Source of the DNA: CAWFLT01 sp963816795
Lineage (GTDB): Bacteria > Acidobacteriota > Vicinamibacteria > Vicinamibacterales > SCN-69-37
Direction of reading: 5' to 3'
Assembly: GCA_963816795.1 (NCBI GenBank)
Contig: CAWFLT010000003.1
Location: 248,001-312,000 of the forward strand
DNA: 64,000 nucleotides
Of the stretch, positions 1 to 9,130 are shown in pieces. How positions within the stretch are numbered: position 1 is the first letter of the stretch; the number at the start of each line of letters is the position of its first letter. Under the pieces are notes generated by a model that saw nothing but the letters and a program-made list of their open reading frames with translations, did no database searches and had not been told where the DNA came from. The position numbers and the translations under genes were made by a program.

Positions 1-348
1 GCGCGCGTAGCGCTCGGGCGCGTGCTGAAAGCGAGTGGATTCGTCGTCAGCAGCTACGCCTCCGCTGAGGACTATCTCGCCTCCGGAGTGAACGAGCCAG
101 TCTGCCTGCTCGTCGACATGCAGCTGGAAGGCATGTCGGGGTTGGACTTGCTTCGCGCGCTGCGGACCGGCGGGTCGGCCCTTCCCGTCATCGTGATCAC
201 CGCCAACGATGACTACGACTCTCGGGCCGAGGCTGAACAGCTCGGGTGCGTCGCGTACTTGCACAAGCCATGTCCAGGTCGGCAACTGGTGGCGCTTCTT
301 CGCAGCCTGCCGGAACCACGTACATCGGCATCCTCACCGGCCGGGTGA
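1..348 (+). CDS. Response regulator receiver domain, 5' end cut by the window edge
   Basis: The frame is open from base 1, so the GTG at 22 is not the true start; the visible protein begins inside the receiver fold. It shows the phospho-acceptor region VDMQLEGMSGLDL (Asp in VDM), the conserved Thr region VIVITA and the Lys of LHKP, in the order and spacing of a CheY-like domain. The MSGLDL loop resembles FixJ/NarL-type regulators, but the protein ends soon after the receiver domain with an Ala/Ser/Pro tail, so no DNA-binding output domain is encoded downstream. It is either a stand-alone receiver or the C-terminal receiver of a hybrid histidine kinase whose beginning lies outside the window. 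Its partner cannot be named from here. Confidence 0.85.
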   Translation, partial: ARVALGRVLKASGFVVSSYASAEDYLASGVNEPVCLLVDMQLEGMSGLDLLRALRTGGSALPVIVITANDDYDSRAEAEQLGCVAYLHKPCPGRQLVALLRSLPEPRTSASSPAG

Positions 349-453
349 GCACGCCGGCTTGTCTCCTTGGCCTCTGGCCGCGCGGGCTCGCGAGCCCCGT
401 CTGAACGCCGGTCCTTCAGCTATCATCGGTCTCTTCACCGCTTGGAGGCCCAC

Positions 454-879
454 ATGGGACCGACACCCGACGCCCTGATGCGACGCTGGTTCGACGAAGT
501 CTGGAATCAAGGACGGGAAGCCGCTATCGACGAAATGTTCGCGCCCAATGGAGTCGTGCATGGCCTGGTGGGCGGCGACATCAATGGACCCGGCGCGTTC
601 CGGCCGATCTTTCACACCTTCCGCGGCGCATTTCCTGACATTCATTTCACTGTGCTGCGCACGATCGTCGAAGGCGACTTCGCGGCCGTCCACGTCCGCG
701 TCACTGGAACGCACAGCGGAGACACACTCGGCATTGCGCCGAGCGGCAAGAAGGTCGAGTTCGAAGGGATGACGATCGGCAGGATCGTCGAGGGGCAGTT
801 TCACGAAGGCTGGAACGCCTTCGACCTGCTGACGATGTACCAGCAGATTGGGGTCGTGGCCCCCGTCCCCGGAGCTTAG
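454..879 (+). CDS. SnoaL-like / ester cyclase-type small protein
   Basis: A 141-residue protein of the NTF2-like SnoaL fold. Family hallmarks are the N-terminal helix with RWFDEVWNQG, the segment FAPNGVVHG, the FRGAFPDIHFTV strand and the C-terminal EGQFHEGWNAFD strand. Members include polyketide cyclases and many uncharacterised soil proteins that act on small ligands; the substrate is unknown. I chose the ATG at 454 because GGAGG lies at 444-448 with normal spacing; an in-frame start at 367 would add 29 residues of Arg/Ser-rich sequence foreign to the family. The tannase-like gene begins 6 bases after the stop, so co-transcription is likely. Confidence 0.8.
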   Translation: MGPTPDALMRRWFDEVWNQGREAAIDEMFAPNGVVHGLVGGDINGPGAFRPIFHTFRGAFPDIHFTVLRTIVEGDFAAVHVRVTGTHSGDTLGIAPSGKKVEFEGMTIGRIVEGQFHEGWNAFDLLTMYQQIGVVAPVPGA

Positions 880-884
880 CTTCT

Positions 885-2416
885 GTGCCCACCGTGCGGG
901 CGTGGATCGGGTCGACCGTCCTCGTGCTGGCCGTTGCCGCCGACGGTCAATCGCCGGTGCCTGGCGCGGCCTGCGAGCAACTGTCGACGCTCGCGATCGC
1001 CGGAGTCTCGATCAGGCGAGCCCAATCCGTTGACGCGGGCTCGTTTCCGCGACCGGAGAGTACCGCGGCCGGCGCCGACGGTCGCGTGTCGCCGGCGTTT
1101 TGCCGCGTCGAGGCGACACTGAAGCCCTCCAGCGATTCGGAGATCGCGATCGAAGTCTGGATGCCGATGACCGGTGGAACGGGAAATTCCAGGCGGTCGG
1201 CAACGGCGCGTTCAACGGCACCATCAACGAGACCGGGATGCGCGCGGCGCTGGCGCGAGGCTATGCCACCAGTTCCACCGACACCGGGCATACTGGCGGG
1301 GGCGCCCGATGGGCGGTCGGCCATCCGGAAAAAGTCATCGATTTTGGCTGGCGAGCGGTCCACGAAATGACGGTGACCGCCAAGCAGATTATCGCGCGCT
1401 TCTACGGCCGCCACCCGACCCGGTCATATTGGAACGGCTGCTCCGCCGGAGGACGACAGGCGATGAAGAGCGCGCAGCGGTTCCCACAAGATTTCGACGG
1501 CATCGTGGCCGGCGCACCCGGCCTCGATTGGACCGGACGAGCCGCCCAGGCCGTGCGCGTCGCGAAGGTGTTGGAGACCGACGCCGCCGCACGGCTGTTG
1601 CAGCCGCACCGCCAGCTCCTGCACACCGCGGTCGTCAACGCGTGTGATTCGCTGGATGGCGTGCCGGATGGGTTGATCGACGACCCGGAGCGCTGCCGGT
1701 TCGACCCGGCGGTCCTTCAGTGTCACGATGGCCGCGTCACCGCGTGCCTGACACCGGCGCAGGTGAACACGGCGCGACTCATCTACTCGCAGCCGATCAA
1801 TCCGAAGACCAAACGAGCGATCCCGGGTCTGGTGCCGGGGAGCGAGCTGGGCTGGAGCGACGCCGGCTGGACCGCCTCGGCTCGCGCCACCGGCCTCGAT
1901 CAGTTCCGCTTTCTCGTGTTCGGCGATCCGAATTGGACGATTCAGCAGTTCAACTTCGAGTCCGACATCGTCCGCGCCGAGGAGGCCGACGGCGACACCA
2001 TCAACGCCCTCGATCCGAACCTCAAACCGTTCTTCGATCGTGGCGGCAAGCTCATTCAGTATCACGGCTGGAGCGATCCGCAGATTTCTCCGCTGAGCAG
2101 CACGCAGTACTACTCACGTGTGATCCAGTCGCTCGGCGGCGCATCGGCGGTCCACGGCTCGTACCGCCTCTTCATGGCGCCCGGCATGGGGCACTGCAGC
2201 GGCGGTGAAGGTCCCAACACGTTCGACATGGTCGGCGCGCTGGAGCAATGGGTCGAGCACGATCGCGCGCCCGATCACGTCGTCGCATCTCATGCGACCG
2301 CCGGCGTCGTCAATCGGACGCGGCCGCTCTGTCCGTATCCGCAGGTCGCTGTGTACACGGGACGCGGCAGCACTGATGACGCGGCCAACTTCGCGTGTCG
2401 AGCGCGCACGCCATGA
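885..2416 (+). CDS. Tannase / feruloyl esterase family hydrolase, one frameshift
   Basis: A secreted alpha/beta hydrolase of the tannase/feruloyl esterase family, which cleaves ester bonds of gallate or hydroxycinnamate on plant polyphenols. The GTG at 885 opens a hydrophobic leader (IGSTVLVLAVAADG). The family block WNGKFQAVGNGAF follows, then the nucleophile elbow NGCSAGGRQA, the Ca-site-like region around VVNACDSLDGVPDG, and the C-terminal HGWSDPQISP (catalytic Asp) and APGMGHCSGG (catalytic His). The frame changes near 1166, between EVWMP and DRWNGK; restoring a single G joins the two parts exactly at a conserved site, so a read error is the simplest explanation. The stop overlaps the next start by 4 bases (ATGA at 2413-2416). 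Confidence 0.85.
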
Positions 2417-2956
2417 CCAGAGGCTCCTCAGCGGCCCGATTTTGCTGGCGCTCATCGCCGGGCAGGCGCTCGCGCCGTCTCAGTCCGCGACGGCGCGCAA
2501 GGACGCATCCAATTGCCTGAGGAGTTCCGGTCGTACCAACAATGGTCCGAGATTCTCAAGTCGCCGCTTCCGGTGCCGGCCGAGTTCTGGTTCAAATGTA
2601 TGCCCACGACGGCGGCGGACTGGAGCGCTGCCCGAGAGAAGTACGGGCCGCACACCCAGCGCTACATTCGCGTCTACGCCAACGAAGCGGCTCGAGCGGG
2701 GCTTGCTCTGTCCCGGTCGCCGGTCTTCGGCGCCGGAGCGACACTTGTCAAGGAGAAGCTGCTCGGCTCGCCGGACCATGCGCCTGACGGCATCGCGTTC
2801 ATGGTCAAGCGCAAGCCCGGCACGTTCTCCGAGACGAATGGGTGGGAGTTCCTCTACTTCCCCGCCTCGGGCGACGCCAGGCTCACGCATGAGAGCTGCG
2901 CGCGTTGTCACCGCGCAGCACCCACTGACTACGTGTTCGGCCGCTACGCGAAGTAG
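2413..2956 (+). CDS. Cytochrome P460-like c-type haem protein, frameshifted leader
   Basis: The secure part starts near 2513 and encodes LPEEFRSYQQW, then a single haem motif CARCH followed by APTDYVF near the C-terminus, the signature arrangement of the cytochrome P460 family, which is periplasmic. The ATG at 2413 overlaps the tannase stop (ATGA), but two frame changes between 2413 and 2513 separate it from the body: the hydrophobic leader LLSGPILLALIAGQALAPS reads in a third frame. A 148-180 residue exported protein is expected. Translational coupling to the tannase suggests a joint role, for example oxidation of phenolics released by the esterase; that is inference. P460 proteins are also known for hydroxylamine or NO chemistry. 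Confidence 0.7.
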
Positions 2957-3014
2957 TGTGCGAAGTGCCTGCAGTGCGAGGGCGGAATCGGCGTAACTGC
3001 TGCCTCGGTCGCCG

Positions 3015-3629
3015 ATGATCTCCGCAAAGGCCGCACTCGACCGTCTCCGTGAGGGGAACCGCCGTTTCGTTGCGAATGAACCGACGGCGTCCCAGTTGCT
3101 CAGCCCGCTGCGCCGCGTGGCGCTGGTCGAAGGACAGCGGCCGTTCGCGATTGTCCTCGGCTGCTCCGATTCGCGCGTGCCGGCCGAACTGGTGTTCGAC
3201 CAGGGCTTCGGCGATCTCTTCGTCATTCGGGTCGCCGGCAATATCGTGGCGCCCTCGCAGGTCGGCAGCGTCGAATTCGCCGCCGCGCGGCTCGACGCTC
3301 GACTGGTCGTCGTCATGGGGCACTCGCAGTGCAGCATCGTGATTGCCGCGGTCGAAGCCGTCCTCGGCGTCGCGACGAGTGAGTCGCGCAATGTCCGATC
3401 GATTGTCGATCGCCTGCGGCCGACGGTCGAGACGCTGGTGACCGGCCGCGCGGACAAGCACGTCGATGCCCTCATCAGCGACGCCGTGCGGGCCAACGTG
3501 CGCGCGTCCGTCGATCACCTGCGCCATGGCTCCGAGTTGCTCGAAGCCATGATTGCGAACGACGGACTCATGGTGGTCGGCGCGGAGTATTCGCTCGAGT
3601 CGGGGGTCGTGACGTTCTTCGACAGCTAA
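3015..3629 (+). CDS. Beta-class carbonic anhydrase
   Basis: A complete 204-residue beta-carbonic anhydrase that interconverts CO2 and bicarbonate in the cytoplasm. The zinc ligands and catalytic dyad are visible: Cys50, Asp52 and Arg54 in LGCSDSRVPAE, and His103 with Cys106 in MGHSQCSIV. The segment FVIRVAGNIV is also typical. No signal peptide is apparent. The residue after the last Cys is Ser instead of the usual Gly, a mild departure. The gene stands alone between the P460-like and DUF2071 genes and shares orientation with both. Confidence 0.92.
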   Translation: MISAKAALDRLREGNRRFVANEPTASQLLSPLRRVALVEGQRPFAIVLGCSDSRVPAELVFDQGFGDLFVIRVAGNIVAPSQVGSVEFAAARLDARLVVVMGHSQCSIVIAAVEAVLGVATSESRNVRSIVDRLRPTVETLVTGRADKHVDALISDAVRANVRASVDHLRHGSELLEAMIANDGLMVVGAEYSLESGVVTFFDS

Positions 3630-3652
3630 CATCAACTACGCGCCATACTCCG

Positions 3653-4396
3653 ATGCACGCTGCGCTGACCCGGCAAACTCATCGGCCCTGGCCGGTGCCG
3701 AACGCCGCATGGCGGTGGCGGCAGACGTGGCACCACTTGCTCTTCGCGCACTGGCCCATCGATGCCGCCGTGCTTCGTCCCCTGGTACCGTCCTGGTTGA
3801 AGATCGAGGAGTTCGGAGGATCTTCATGGGTGGGACTGGTGCCGTTCGCCATGAGTGGCGTGACGCTACGTGGCGTGCCTCCCTTGCCGTGGCTGTCGCA
3901 GTTCCCCGAGATGAATCTGCGCCTGTACGTCGAGCGCGACGGGAAACCCGGTATCTGGTTCATCAGCCTCGACGCCAGCCGGGCTCCGGCCGTCTGGGCG
4001 GCTCGAACGTTCGTGCATCTTCCCTACTACCTTGCCGACATGAGCATCAGCGCATCAGATGATGGCGTGCGCTATCGCTCGAGCCGACTCGGCCCAACAC
4101 GGGTCGAGCTCGCGGGGCGCTACCGTCCGACGGGTCAGGTCCGCGAGTCTCGCAACGGTTCGATCGAGCATTTCCTGACGGAGCGGTACTGTTTGTATAC
4201 GGAGGATGCGCAGCGGAACCCGCGCCGGCTCGAAATTCATCATCACCCCTGGCCGCTTCAGCCGGCCGATGCTGAATTCGAGATCAATGACGTGGCACCA
4301 CCGCAGGGCATCGATCTGCCCGACACTCCCCCGCTGCTGCATTTCAGTCGCCGGCTCGACGTCATCGGCTGGGGGCTGGAACGCATCCAGACCTGA
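3653..4396 (+). CDS. DUF2071 (YqjF-type) protein
   Basis: A 247-residue protein of the DUF2071/YqjF family. Diagnostic blocks are the N-terminal WRQTWHHLLFAHWPIDAAVL, the PSWLKIEEFGGSSWVGLVPF strand pair, the FPEMNLRLYV block, and the C-terminal SIEHFLTERYCLYT and HHHPWPL. The biochemical function is unknown. The fold is related to acetoacetate decarboxylase-like proteins, but the catalytic role is unproven. It begins 23 bases after the carbonic anhydrase stop and is probably read from the same transcript. The 187 bases that follow (4397-4583) hold nothing recognisable. Confidence 0.85.
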   Translation: MHAALTRQTHRPWPVPNAAWRWRQTWHHLLFAHWPIDAAVLRPLVPSWLKIEEFGGSSWVGLVPFAMSGVTLRGVPPLPWLSQFPEMNLRLYVERDGKPGIWFISLDASRAPAVWAARTFVHLPYYLADMSISASDDGVRYRSSRLGPTRVELAGRYRPTGQVRESRNGSIEHFLTERYCLYTEDAQRNPRRLEIHHHPWPLQPADAEFEINDVAPPQGIDLPDTPPLLHFSRRLDVIGWGLERIQT

Positions 4397-4583
4397 TCTG
4401 GACGACGGCGAAGGCCTGGGAGCGTGAAGTGTGGAGGCGGCGGGACATTCTGGGCGCGCCGTGCACCACTGGGCGCCCGCGACAGACAAAGATCGCTTCC
4501 GGCTCCGGGGCATGACCTTTGCACACACAGGTCGCGTTGCAGCGCCTCGATTCGACGCGCTGACGTTGTTCAGGAGATAAGCC

Positions 4584-4896
4584 GTGCACAATCAAGAACA
4601 TGGAATTGATCAGGCCGCCAACCGAATTCAGGACAAGGTCTCTGACTTCGGATCGAAGGTCGGCGACGTGGCCGACGCAGCCGAGCGCAAGGGCGCGAAG
4701 ATCGTCGAAGGTATCGAGAACGCGGCCTCGACCGTGCGGGACCGGCTCGACGACACCGTGAGCTACTTCCGAGACAACGACGCCCGCACGAATGGCGGAC
4801 GACCTGACGAGCTACGTCAAATCGCATCCGGCGCAGGCGCTGATTGGCGCCATTGCGATCGGGTTCTTCGCCGGCCGCATGATTCGCCGTCCCTGA
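4584..4896 (+). CDS. DUF883 (ElaB/YqjD-like) inner-membrane stress protein, one frameshift
   Basis: The N-terminal part is a charged amphipathic helix (FGSKVGDVADAAERKGAKI); the C-terminal part, read one frame over after about 4791, gives HPAQALIGAIAIGFFAGRM and a final RRP before the TGA at 4894. That C-terminal glycine-rich anchor is the hallmark of the ElaB/YqjD family, which tethers ribosomes or stress factors to the inner membrane in E. coli. The frame passes from the first half to the second by one extra base near ACGAATGG. The next two genes follow within 8 bases or overlap, reproducing the yqjD-yqjE arrangement. Confidence 0.75.
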
Positions 4897-4903
4897 GGTA
4901 GTA

Positions 4904-5290
4904 ATGATGGACGCTCGGGCCGACCGATCCATCGCCGACGTCCTCGGCGATATCGTGGACAACGTGCAAGAGATCATTCGCGCGGAGGTCCGCCTGGCGA
5001 GGGCGGAGCTCCGCGACGACGCGGCGAGGGCGAAGCGCGGTGCCGTGCTGCTGGCGACAGCGGCCGCAATCGGCGGTCTCGCCCTCGCCTTCTTCATGCT
5101 GGCGGCGGTGTACGGCCTGGCCACGGTGATGGCGCCGTGGGCGGCAGCCCTCATCGTCGCTGCGGGATCGGCCGTCGTCGCCGGGATCGCCGTCGCCGCC
5201 GGGTTGAAGAGCTTTCAGAACCTCGGGTTTCCAAAGACCGCGGCGACCATTCAGGAGAATGTCCAGTGGGCGAAGACACGCGTCAAATAG
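4904..5290 (+). CDS. YqjE-like / phage holin family (DUF1469) membrane protein
   Basis: A 128-residue protein with an N-terminal amphipathic helix (VQEIIRAEVRLARAELRDD) followed by two hydrophobic segments, roughly residues 45-70 and 80-100, and a short basic tail. This is the layout of the DUF1469 family, annotated as phage holin superfamily III although most chromosomal members are housekeeping membrane proteins paired with YqjD-like genes, as here. Two adjacent ATG codons (4904 and 4907) could start it. No lysis genes lie nearby, so a phage origin is not supported. Confidence 0.82.
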   Translation: MMDARADRSIADVLGDIVDNVQEIIRAEVRLARAELRDDAARAKRGAVLLATAAAIGGLALAFFMLAAVYGLATVMAPWAAALIVAAGSAVVAGIAVAAGLKSFQNLGFPKTAATIQENVQWAKTRVK

Positions 5291-5716
5291 TGGACGACAT
5301 TCGTGCCGAGCGGAACGAGCTCGGACGTAACCTGCACGAGCTCGAAGCGCAGGCCAAACAGCTCGCCGACTGGCGGACTCACTACCGCAACCATCCGGGG
5401 ACAGTCCTGGCGGTGGCGTTCAGCGGCGGCGTCGTGCTGGGCGTGCTGGCGGCCGGTCACGGCAATGGCGGTCAGGTCGCCTCGGACAGCGAAGGCTATC
5501 ACCCGCCATCGTCTCGACCGCGCAACGCCGGGTTCAACGCGCTCCGAGCCCTCGGGGACAATCCTCGAGCCAAGCAGCAAGTCGGCGAGACGTGGAATGA
5601 AATCCTCGAAACACTGATCGGTCTGGCCTCGGCGAAGGCGATCAGCGCCATCGGCGACTTCCTGCCCGGGTTCCGCGAACGAGTACGACTCACGACACAC
5701 GCGACCGATCCGTTAA
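5266..5716 (+). CDS. DUF3618-type membrane-associated protein
   Basis: GTG at 5266, preceded by AGGAG about 10 bases upstream and lying inside the YqjE-like gene (overlap of 25 bases). The protein starts GEDTRQIVDDIRAERNELG, the DUF3618 signature for a helix that precedes a membrane segment; the hydrophobic stretch VLAVAFSGGVVLGVLAAG follows. DUF3618 genes typically accompany DUF883 and DUF1469 genes. As sequenced, the frame runs on into the following oxidoreductase. A one-base shift near 5675-5680 instead gives FR..NEYDSR and a TAA at 5714-5716, a more natural end. I prefer two genes over a fusion. Confidence 0.65.
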
Positions 5717-5730
5717 CGGCCGTTTTCACG

Positions 5731-6948
5731 TTGGACCTCCATAGCGGGACGCCGTTCTGGCCGGTGCGGGACGGGCTTCCCGCAACCTACCCGCCGCTGC
5801 GACAAGACGCGTCGGCCGACGTCGCCGTCATCGGCGCCGGCATCACCGGCGCGCTCCTCGCGCATGCGCTGTCGCAGGACGGCGCCGACGTCATCGTGAT
5901 CGATCGCGATGATGTCGTGTCGGGCAGTTCGGCGGCGACGAGCGGCCATCTGCTGTACGACACGGACACGTCACTCGCGGAACTGACGCAGGCCTTCGGC
6001 GCCGATGCAGCCGCGCGTGTCTATCAGTTGGGTCTTGGCGCAGTGGACACGATCGAGATGCTCGTCCGATCGCTCGATCACTCCTGCGGATTCGCACGAC
6101 GTCCCAGCTTGTATCTGGCGTCCCGCCGCCGGCATGTCGCGGCGCTCCGAGAGGAATTCGAGCGACGGCTTGCGCTCGGTCTCGAGGTCACGCTCCTCGA
6201 AGCCCGGGACGTCGCGGCCCACTACAGTTTCAGCGCGCCAGCGGCGATCTACAGTCACGGCACGGGCGAGATCGATTGCTATCGACTTCGCTCACCAGCT
6301 GCTCGCGGCCGCGACGCGTCAGGTGCCCGCATCCACGATCGGACCGAGGTGACCCAGATCGAGCCGCAAGGCGAGCGGCATCCGATCTGACGCTTGACGA
6401 GGGCGGCCATACGCTGCGGGCGAAGCAAGTGGTGTGTGCGACTGGCTACGACGTGAGCGTGAAGCTGCGCCGCTCGCCCGGACGACTGGCGAGCACCTGG
6501 GCCTTTGTGTCCGAGCCGATTGACGACTTTCCCGGCTGGCCGGAACGATGCCTGATTTGGGAAACGGCGCGCCCGTACCTGTATGTCAGAACCACCGAAG
6601 ACGGCCGGGTGTTGGCGGGAGGCGAAGACGAGCCGTATCCCTACCGCCATCGGCGGCGGACGACGTTTGCGGCCAAGACCGACACGCCTGATTGGCCGGG
6701 TTCGCGACATGTTTCCTGACCTGCGCATCGAGCCGGCCTACTGTTGGGCAGGGACGTTCGCAACGACTGACGACGGCCTGCCGTTCATCGGCCAGGTGCC
6801 TGAACAGCCGGGCATCTGGTTCGCCCTCGGATACGGAGGCAACGGCATCACGTTCAGCGTCATTGCTGCAGCCATCCTGCGAGATCTGCTCCGCGGCCGC
6901 GACAACGCCGACGCGAGGCTGTTCTCATTCGAGCGGCCCAGTCGCTGA
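5731..6948 (+). CDS. FAD-dependent oxidoreductase (DAO family), several frameshifts
   Basis: The N-terminus has the dinucleotide-binding motif VAVIGAGITGALLAHAL and the acidic end of strand two (VIVIDR), followed by GSSAATSGHLLYD, as in DadA/PuuB-type amine or amino-acid oxidases. The C-terminus has PAYCWAGTFATTDDGLPFIG and GYGGNGITFSV, the family FAD-contact end. Between them the frame switches at about 6285, 6320, 6385 and 6690, each time continuing the same fold. The start is uncertain: TTG at 5731 leads into LDLHSGTPFW, but no ribosome site is evident. The substrate is unknown. With four disruptions it is either badly sequenced or a pseudogene; the conserved ends favour the former. Confidence 0.7.
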
Positions 6949-6981
6949 TGGCTGGCACGGTTCTGGCTATAACTGGCGGGC

Positions 6982-8096
6982 ATGCGTGTTCGCTACGCGA
7001 GTGACGACCGGCCCGGCATCTCTCGAACGAAGTCCGGCAGCAGTTTTGTCTACAGGACTGCCAACGGCCGCATCGTGCGCGATCCCGCGATGCTGGCGCG
7101 CATTCCGTCGGCTGGCGGTGCCTCCGGCCTGGACCAACGTCTGGCTCGCCCGCGATCCGTCCGGCCACGTTCAAGCGACCGGACGCGATGCGCGCGGCCG
7201 CAAGCAATATCGGTATCACGCCGCGTGGACGGCGCAGCGCGATCGCGCCAAGTACGATCACCTGATTGATTTCGCGCGGCTGCTTCCGGCGGTCAGACGC
7301 CGGGTGGCGCGAGATCTCGACGCACCGTCACTCTCGCGACGCTCGCGTGCTCGCTACCGTCATCGCGCTCCTGGAGCGCACGCGCATTCGCGTCGGCAAC
7401 GACGAGTACGCGCGCGACAACGGATCGTATGGCCTGACGACGATGCAGAACCGGCACGTGCAGGTCCGCAGTGGGCGACTCGCGTTCCGGTTCAAAGGCA
7501 AGTCAGGCATCCACCACGCGGTCACGCTCGAAGATCCCAGACTGGCGCGCGAAGTGCGCCGCTGCCAGGAACTGCCCGGCCAGACGCTGTTCGAATACCG
7601 CGATGCCGGCAGCCGGTTGCGCCGCGTCGGTTCCGCGGACGTGAACGCCTATCTGGCGGCAGTCGCCGGATCCGAGGTCACGGCGAAAGACTTTCGCACG
7701 TGGTGGGGCACGGTCTCGGCCTGCAGCCTGCTGCGCGAAGCCCCGGCCGCGGCGACGGCCACCGCCCGAAAGCGGAATCTCCTCGCCGCACTCGACGATG
7801 TCGCGAAGCAGCTCGGCAACACCCGCGCCATCTGCCGCAAGTGCTACGTGCACCCGTCGGTCCTCGACGCCTACGCGCGCGGCGTGTCGCTCGGCCCTCG
7901 CCCGCACGACGCGAGACGCGTGGCTGGATTGAGCGCCGACGAACGCACGACGCTGTCGCTGCTCGAAGCGATGCGTCGAACAGCGGTACCCGTCGCGCGC
8001 GCCCCGGAACCGGTCAAGACGGGTCAGGACGAGCGGGCGCGCCGCGTAGATTCGCCTACCTGCCGCGGCCGCCCTTGGCGGCCCTGGCAATCATGA
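6982..8096 (+). CDS. DNA topoisomerase IB (poxvirus/eukaryote type), two frameshifts
   Basis: A type IB topoisomerase that relaxes supercoils through a 3'-phosphotyrosine intermediate. Recognisable blocks are RRLAVPPAWTNVWL, GRDARGRKQYRYHAAW, RIRVGNDEYARDNGSYGLTT, FRFKGKSGIHH, and the active-site segment ICRKCYVHPSV, whose Tyr codon is at 7845-7847. The catalytic Arg and Lys positions (GRKQYRYH, KGKSG, and the Arg before Cys-Tyr) appear intact. Frame changes near 7105 and 7345 split it into three readable parts whose joins fall within conserved blocks. The last 41 bases overlap the oppositely oriented HTH-TOBE gene. Confidence 0.85.
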
Positions 8097-8490
8097 CCTC
8101 CGTTGATTTGACGATCGCGATCGCATCGTCGCCGCGCCGCAACTTCAGGGCGCGGACGGCGTCGGCCGTGATGACGGCGGTCAGCGAGTAGCGGCCGACT
8201 CGGAGGCGGACCTGCGCGAGCAGTCCATCGATTCGCACCTCTTCGACAAACCCCGGCAACCGATTTCGCGCGCTCAGTTCGCTGAGCGACTCCTCCGCGT
8301 CCGGGCTGGTCCGGCGCCGCGCCTGGGGCTGCTGCCGGGCGAGTAACCGTTCGATCTCACTTTCAGACACCCGATGGTGGCCGCCTTCGGTCCGGGTGGT
8401 CCTGACGTGACCACTATGCACCCAGCGTTTGAACGTGGAATAGCCGACGCCAAGCTGCATCGCTGCCGCTCTCACGGTTAGAAGGCCCAT
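8056..8490 (-). CDS. Excisionase-type HTH fused to a TOBE (molybdate-binding-like) domain
   Basis: A 144-residue protein. Residues 1-50 form a MerR/excisionase winged helix (MQLGVGYSTFKRWVHSGHV followed by GGHHRVSESEIERLL). Residues 80-140 form a single TOBE/Mop domain (ARNRLPGFVEEVRIDGLLAQ then TAVITADAVRALKLRRGDDA and VIKSTEVMIA-like end). Such fusions are widespread regulators thought to sense molybdate or tungstate oxyanions. No molybdenum transport or cofactor gene is in the window. Its 3' end overlaps the topoisomerase 3' end by 41 bases in convergent orientation. I took the ATG at 8490; upstream sequence does not extend the HTH. Confidence 0.85.
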   Translation of the reverse strand: MGLLTVRAAAMQLGVGYSTFKRWVHSGHVRTTRTEGGHHRVSESEIERLLARQQPQARRRTSPDAEESLSELSARNRLPGFVEEVRIDGLLAQVRLRVGRYSLTAVITADAVRALKLRRGDDAIAIVKSTEVMIARAAKGGRGR

Positions 8491-8605
8491 GCCGCGGATG
8501 CTAGCAGCAGAACCGTGCGACGTGCGAGGTGCGTGGCGGGCGTGCCGTATACTTCGAGGCGCGCGCCGCGGCGGTACTCGCGGCCCGGTCACAGCAGCCA
8601 ACTCC

Positions 8606-9112
8606 ATGGAATATCTGATCCTGATCTTTCTGCACGTCCTCTTCGGCATCTTCTGGGCTGGCGGAGCCATCGTCGCTGGATTCTTCATTCTTCCAGCCGT
8701 CATCGACGCCGGACCGGCGGGTGGCGCCGTGATGGCCGGAGTGGTGCGGCGGCGCCTCCCGGTGATCATCAGCCTCGCCGCCGTGATTGTGCTCCTCACC
8801 GGGGTTCGGCTGTACATGCTGCGGTTCACGCCGGAATGGTTTCTGACGAAAGAGGGACTCGTGCTTTCCCTTGGCGCGCTGCTGGCGATCGGCGCGTTTG
8901 TGATCGGCCTGTTCGTGCAGAAGCCCGTGGCCGAGCGTCTGGGCGCGCTGGCCGGCCAACTGGCCGCCGCCGGATCGGCGCCAACGGCCGCGCAGGCCGC
9001 TGAACTTCAGGCGCTCCGAGCGCGACTGCGCCGAGTGGCCAACCTGACAGCGTGGCACCTGCTCGTCGCGTCCATTCTCATGGCCGGCCACCGCCTCGCG
9101 GCCGTGCTCTGA
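8606..9112 (+). CDS. Small polytopic membrane protein, CopD/DUF2269-like
   Basis: A 168-residue protein with four predicted hydrophobic helices: residues 5-30 (FLHVLFGIFWAGGAIVAGFF), 53-75, 88-108 and 150-165. The N-terminal His and Trp in the first helix and the overall four-helix plan resemble CopD-like or DUF2269 integral membrane proteins, but no metal or haem ligand set can be established. An Ala/Gln-rich hydrophilic helix (about 118-140) precedes the last segment. Start ATG at 8606. Its stop is immediately followed by the 23-bp tandem array. Confidence 0.65.
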   Translation: MEYLILIFLHVLFGIFWAGGAIVAGFFILPAVIDAGPAGGAVMAGVVRRRLPVIISLAAVIVLLTGVRLYMLRFTPEWFLTKEGLVLSLGALLAIGAFVIGLFVQKPVAERLGALAGQLAAAGSAPTAAQAAELQALRARLRRVANLTAWHLLVASILMAGHRLAAVL

Positions 9113-9130
9113 CCGGACGGGGGGACGGCG

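Noticed and set aside
4904..5290. Phage holin and prophage remnant
   Set aside because: No lysin, capsid or integrase gene is nearby, and the neighbours are the usual ElaB/YqjE-type chromosomal partners.
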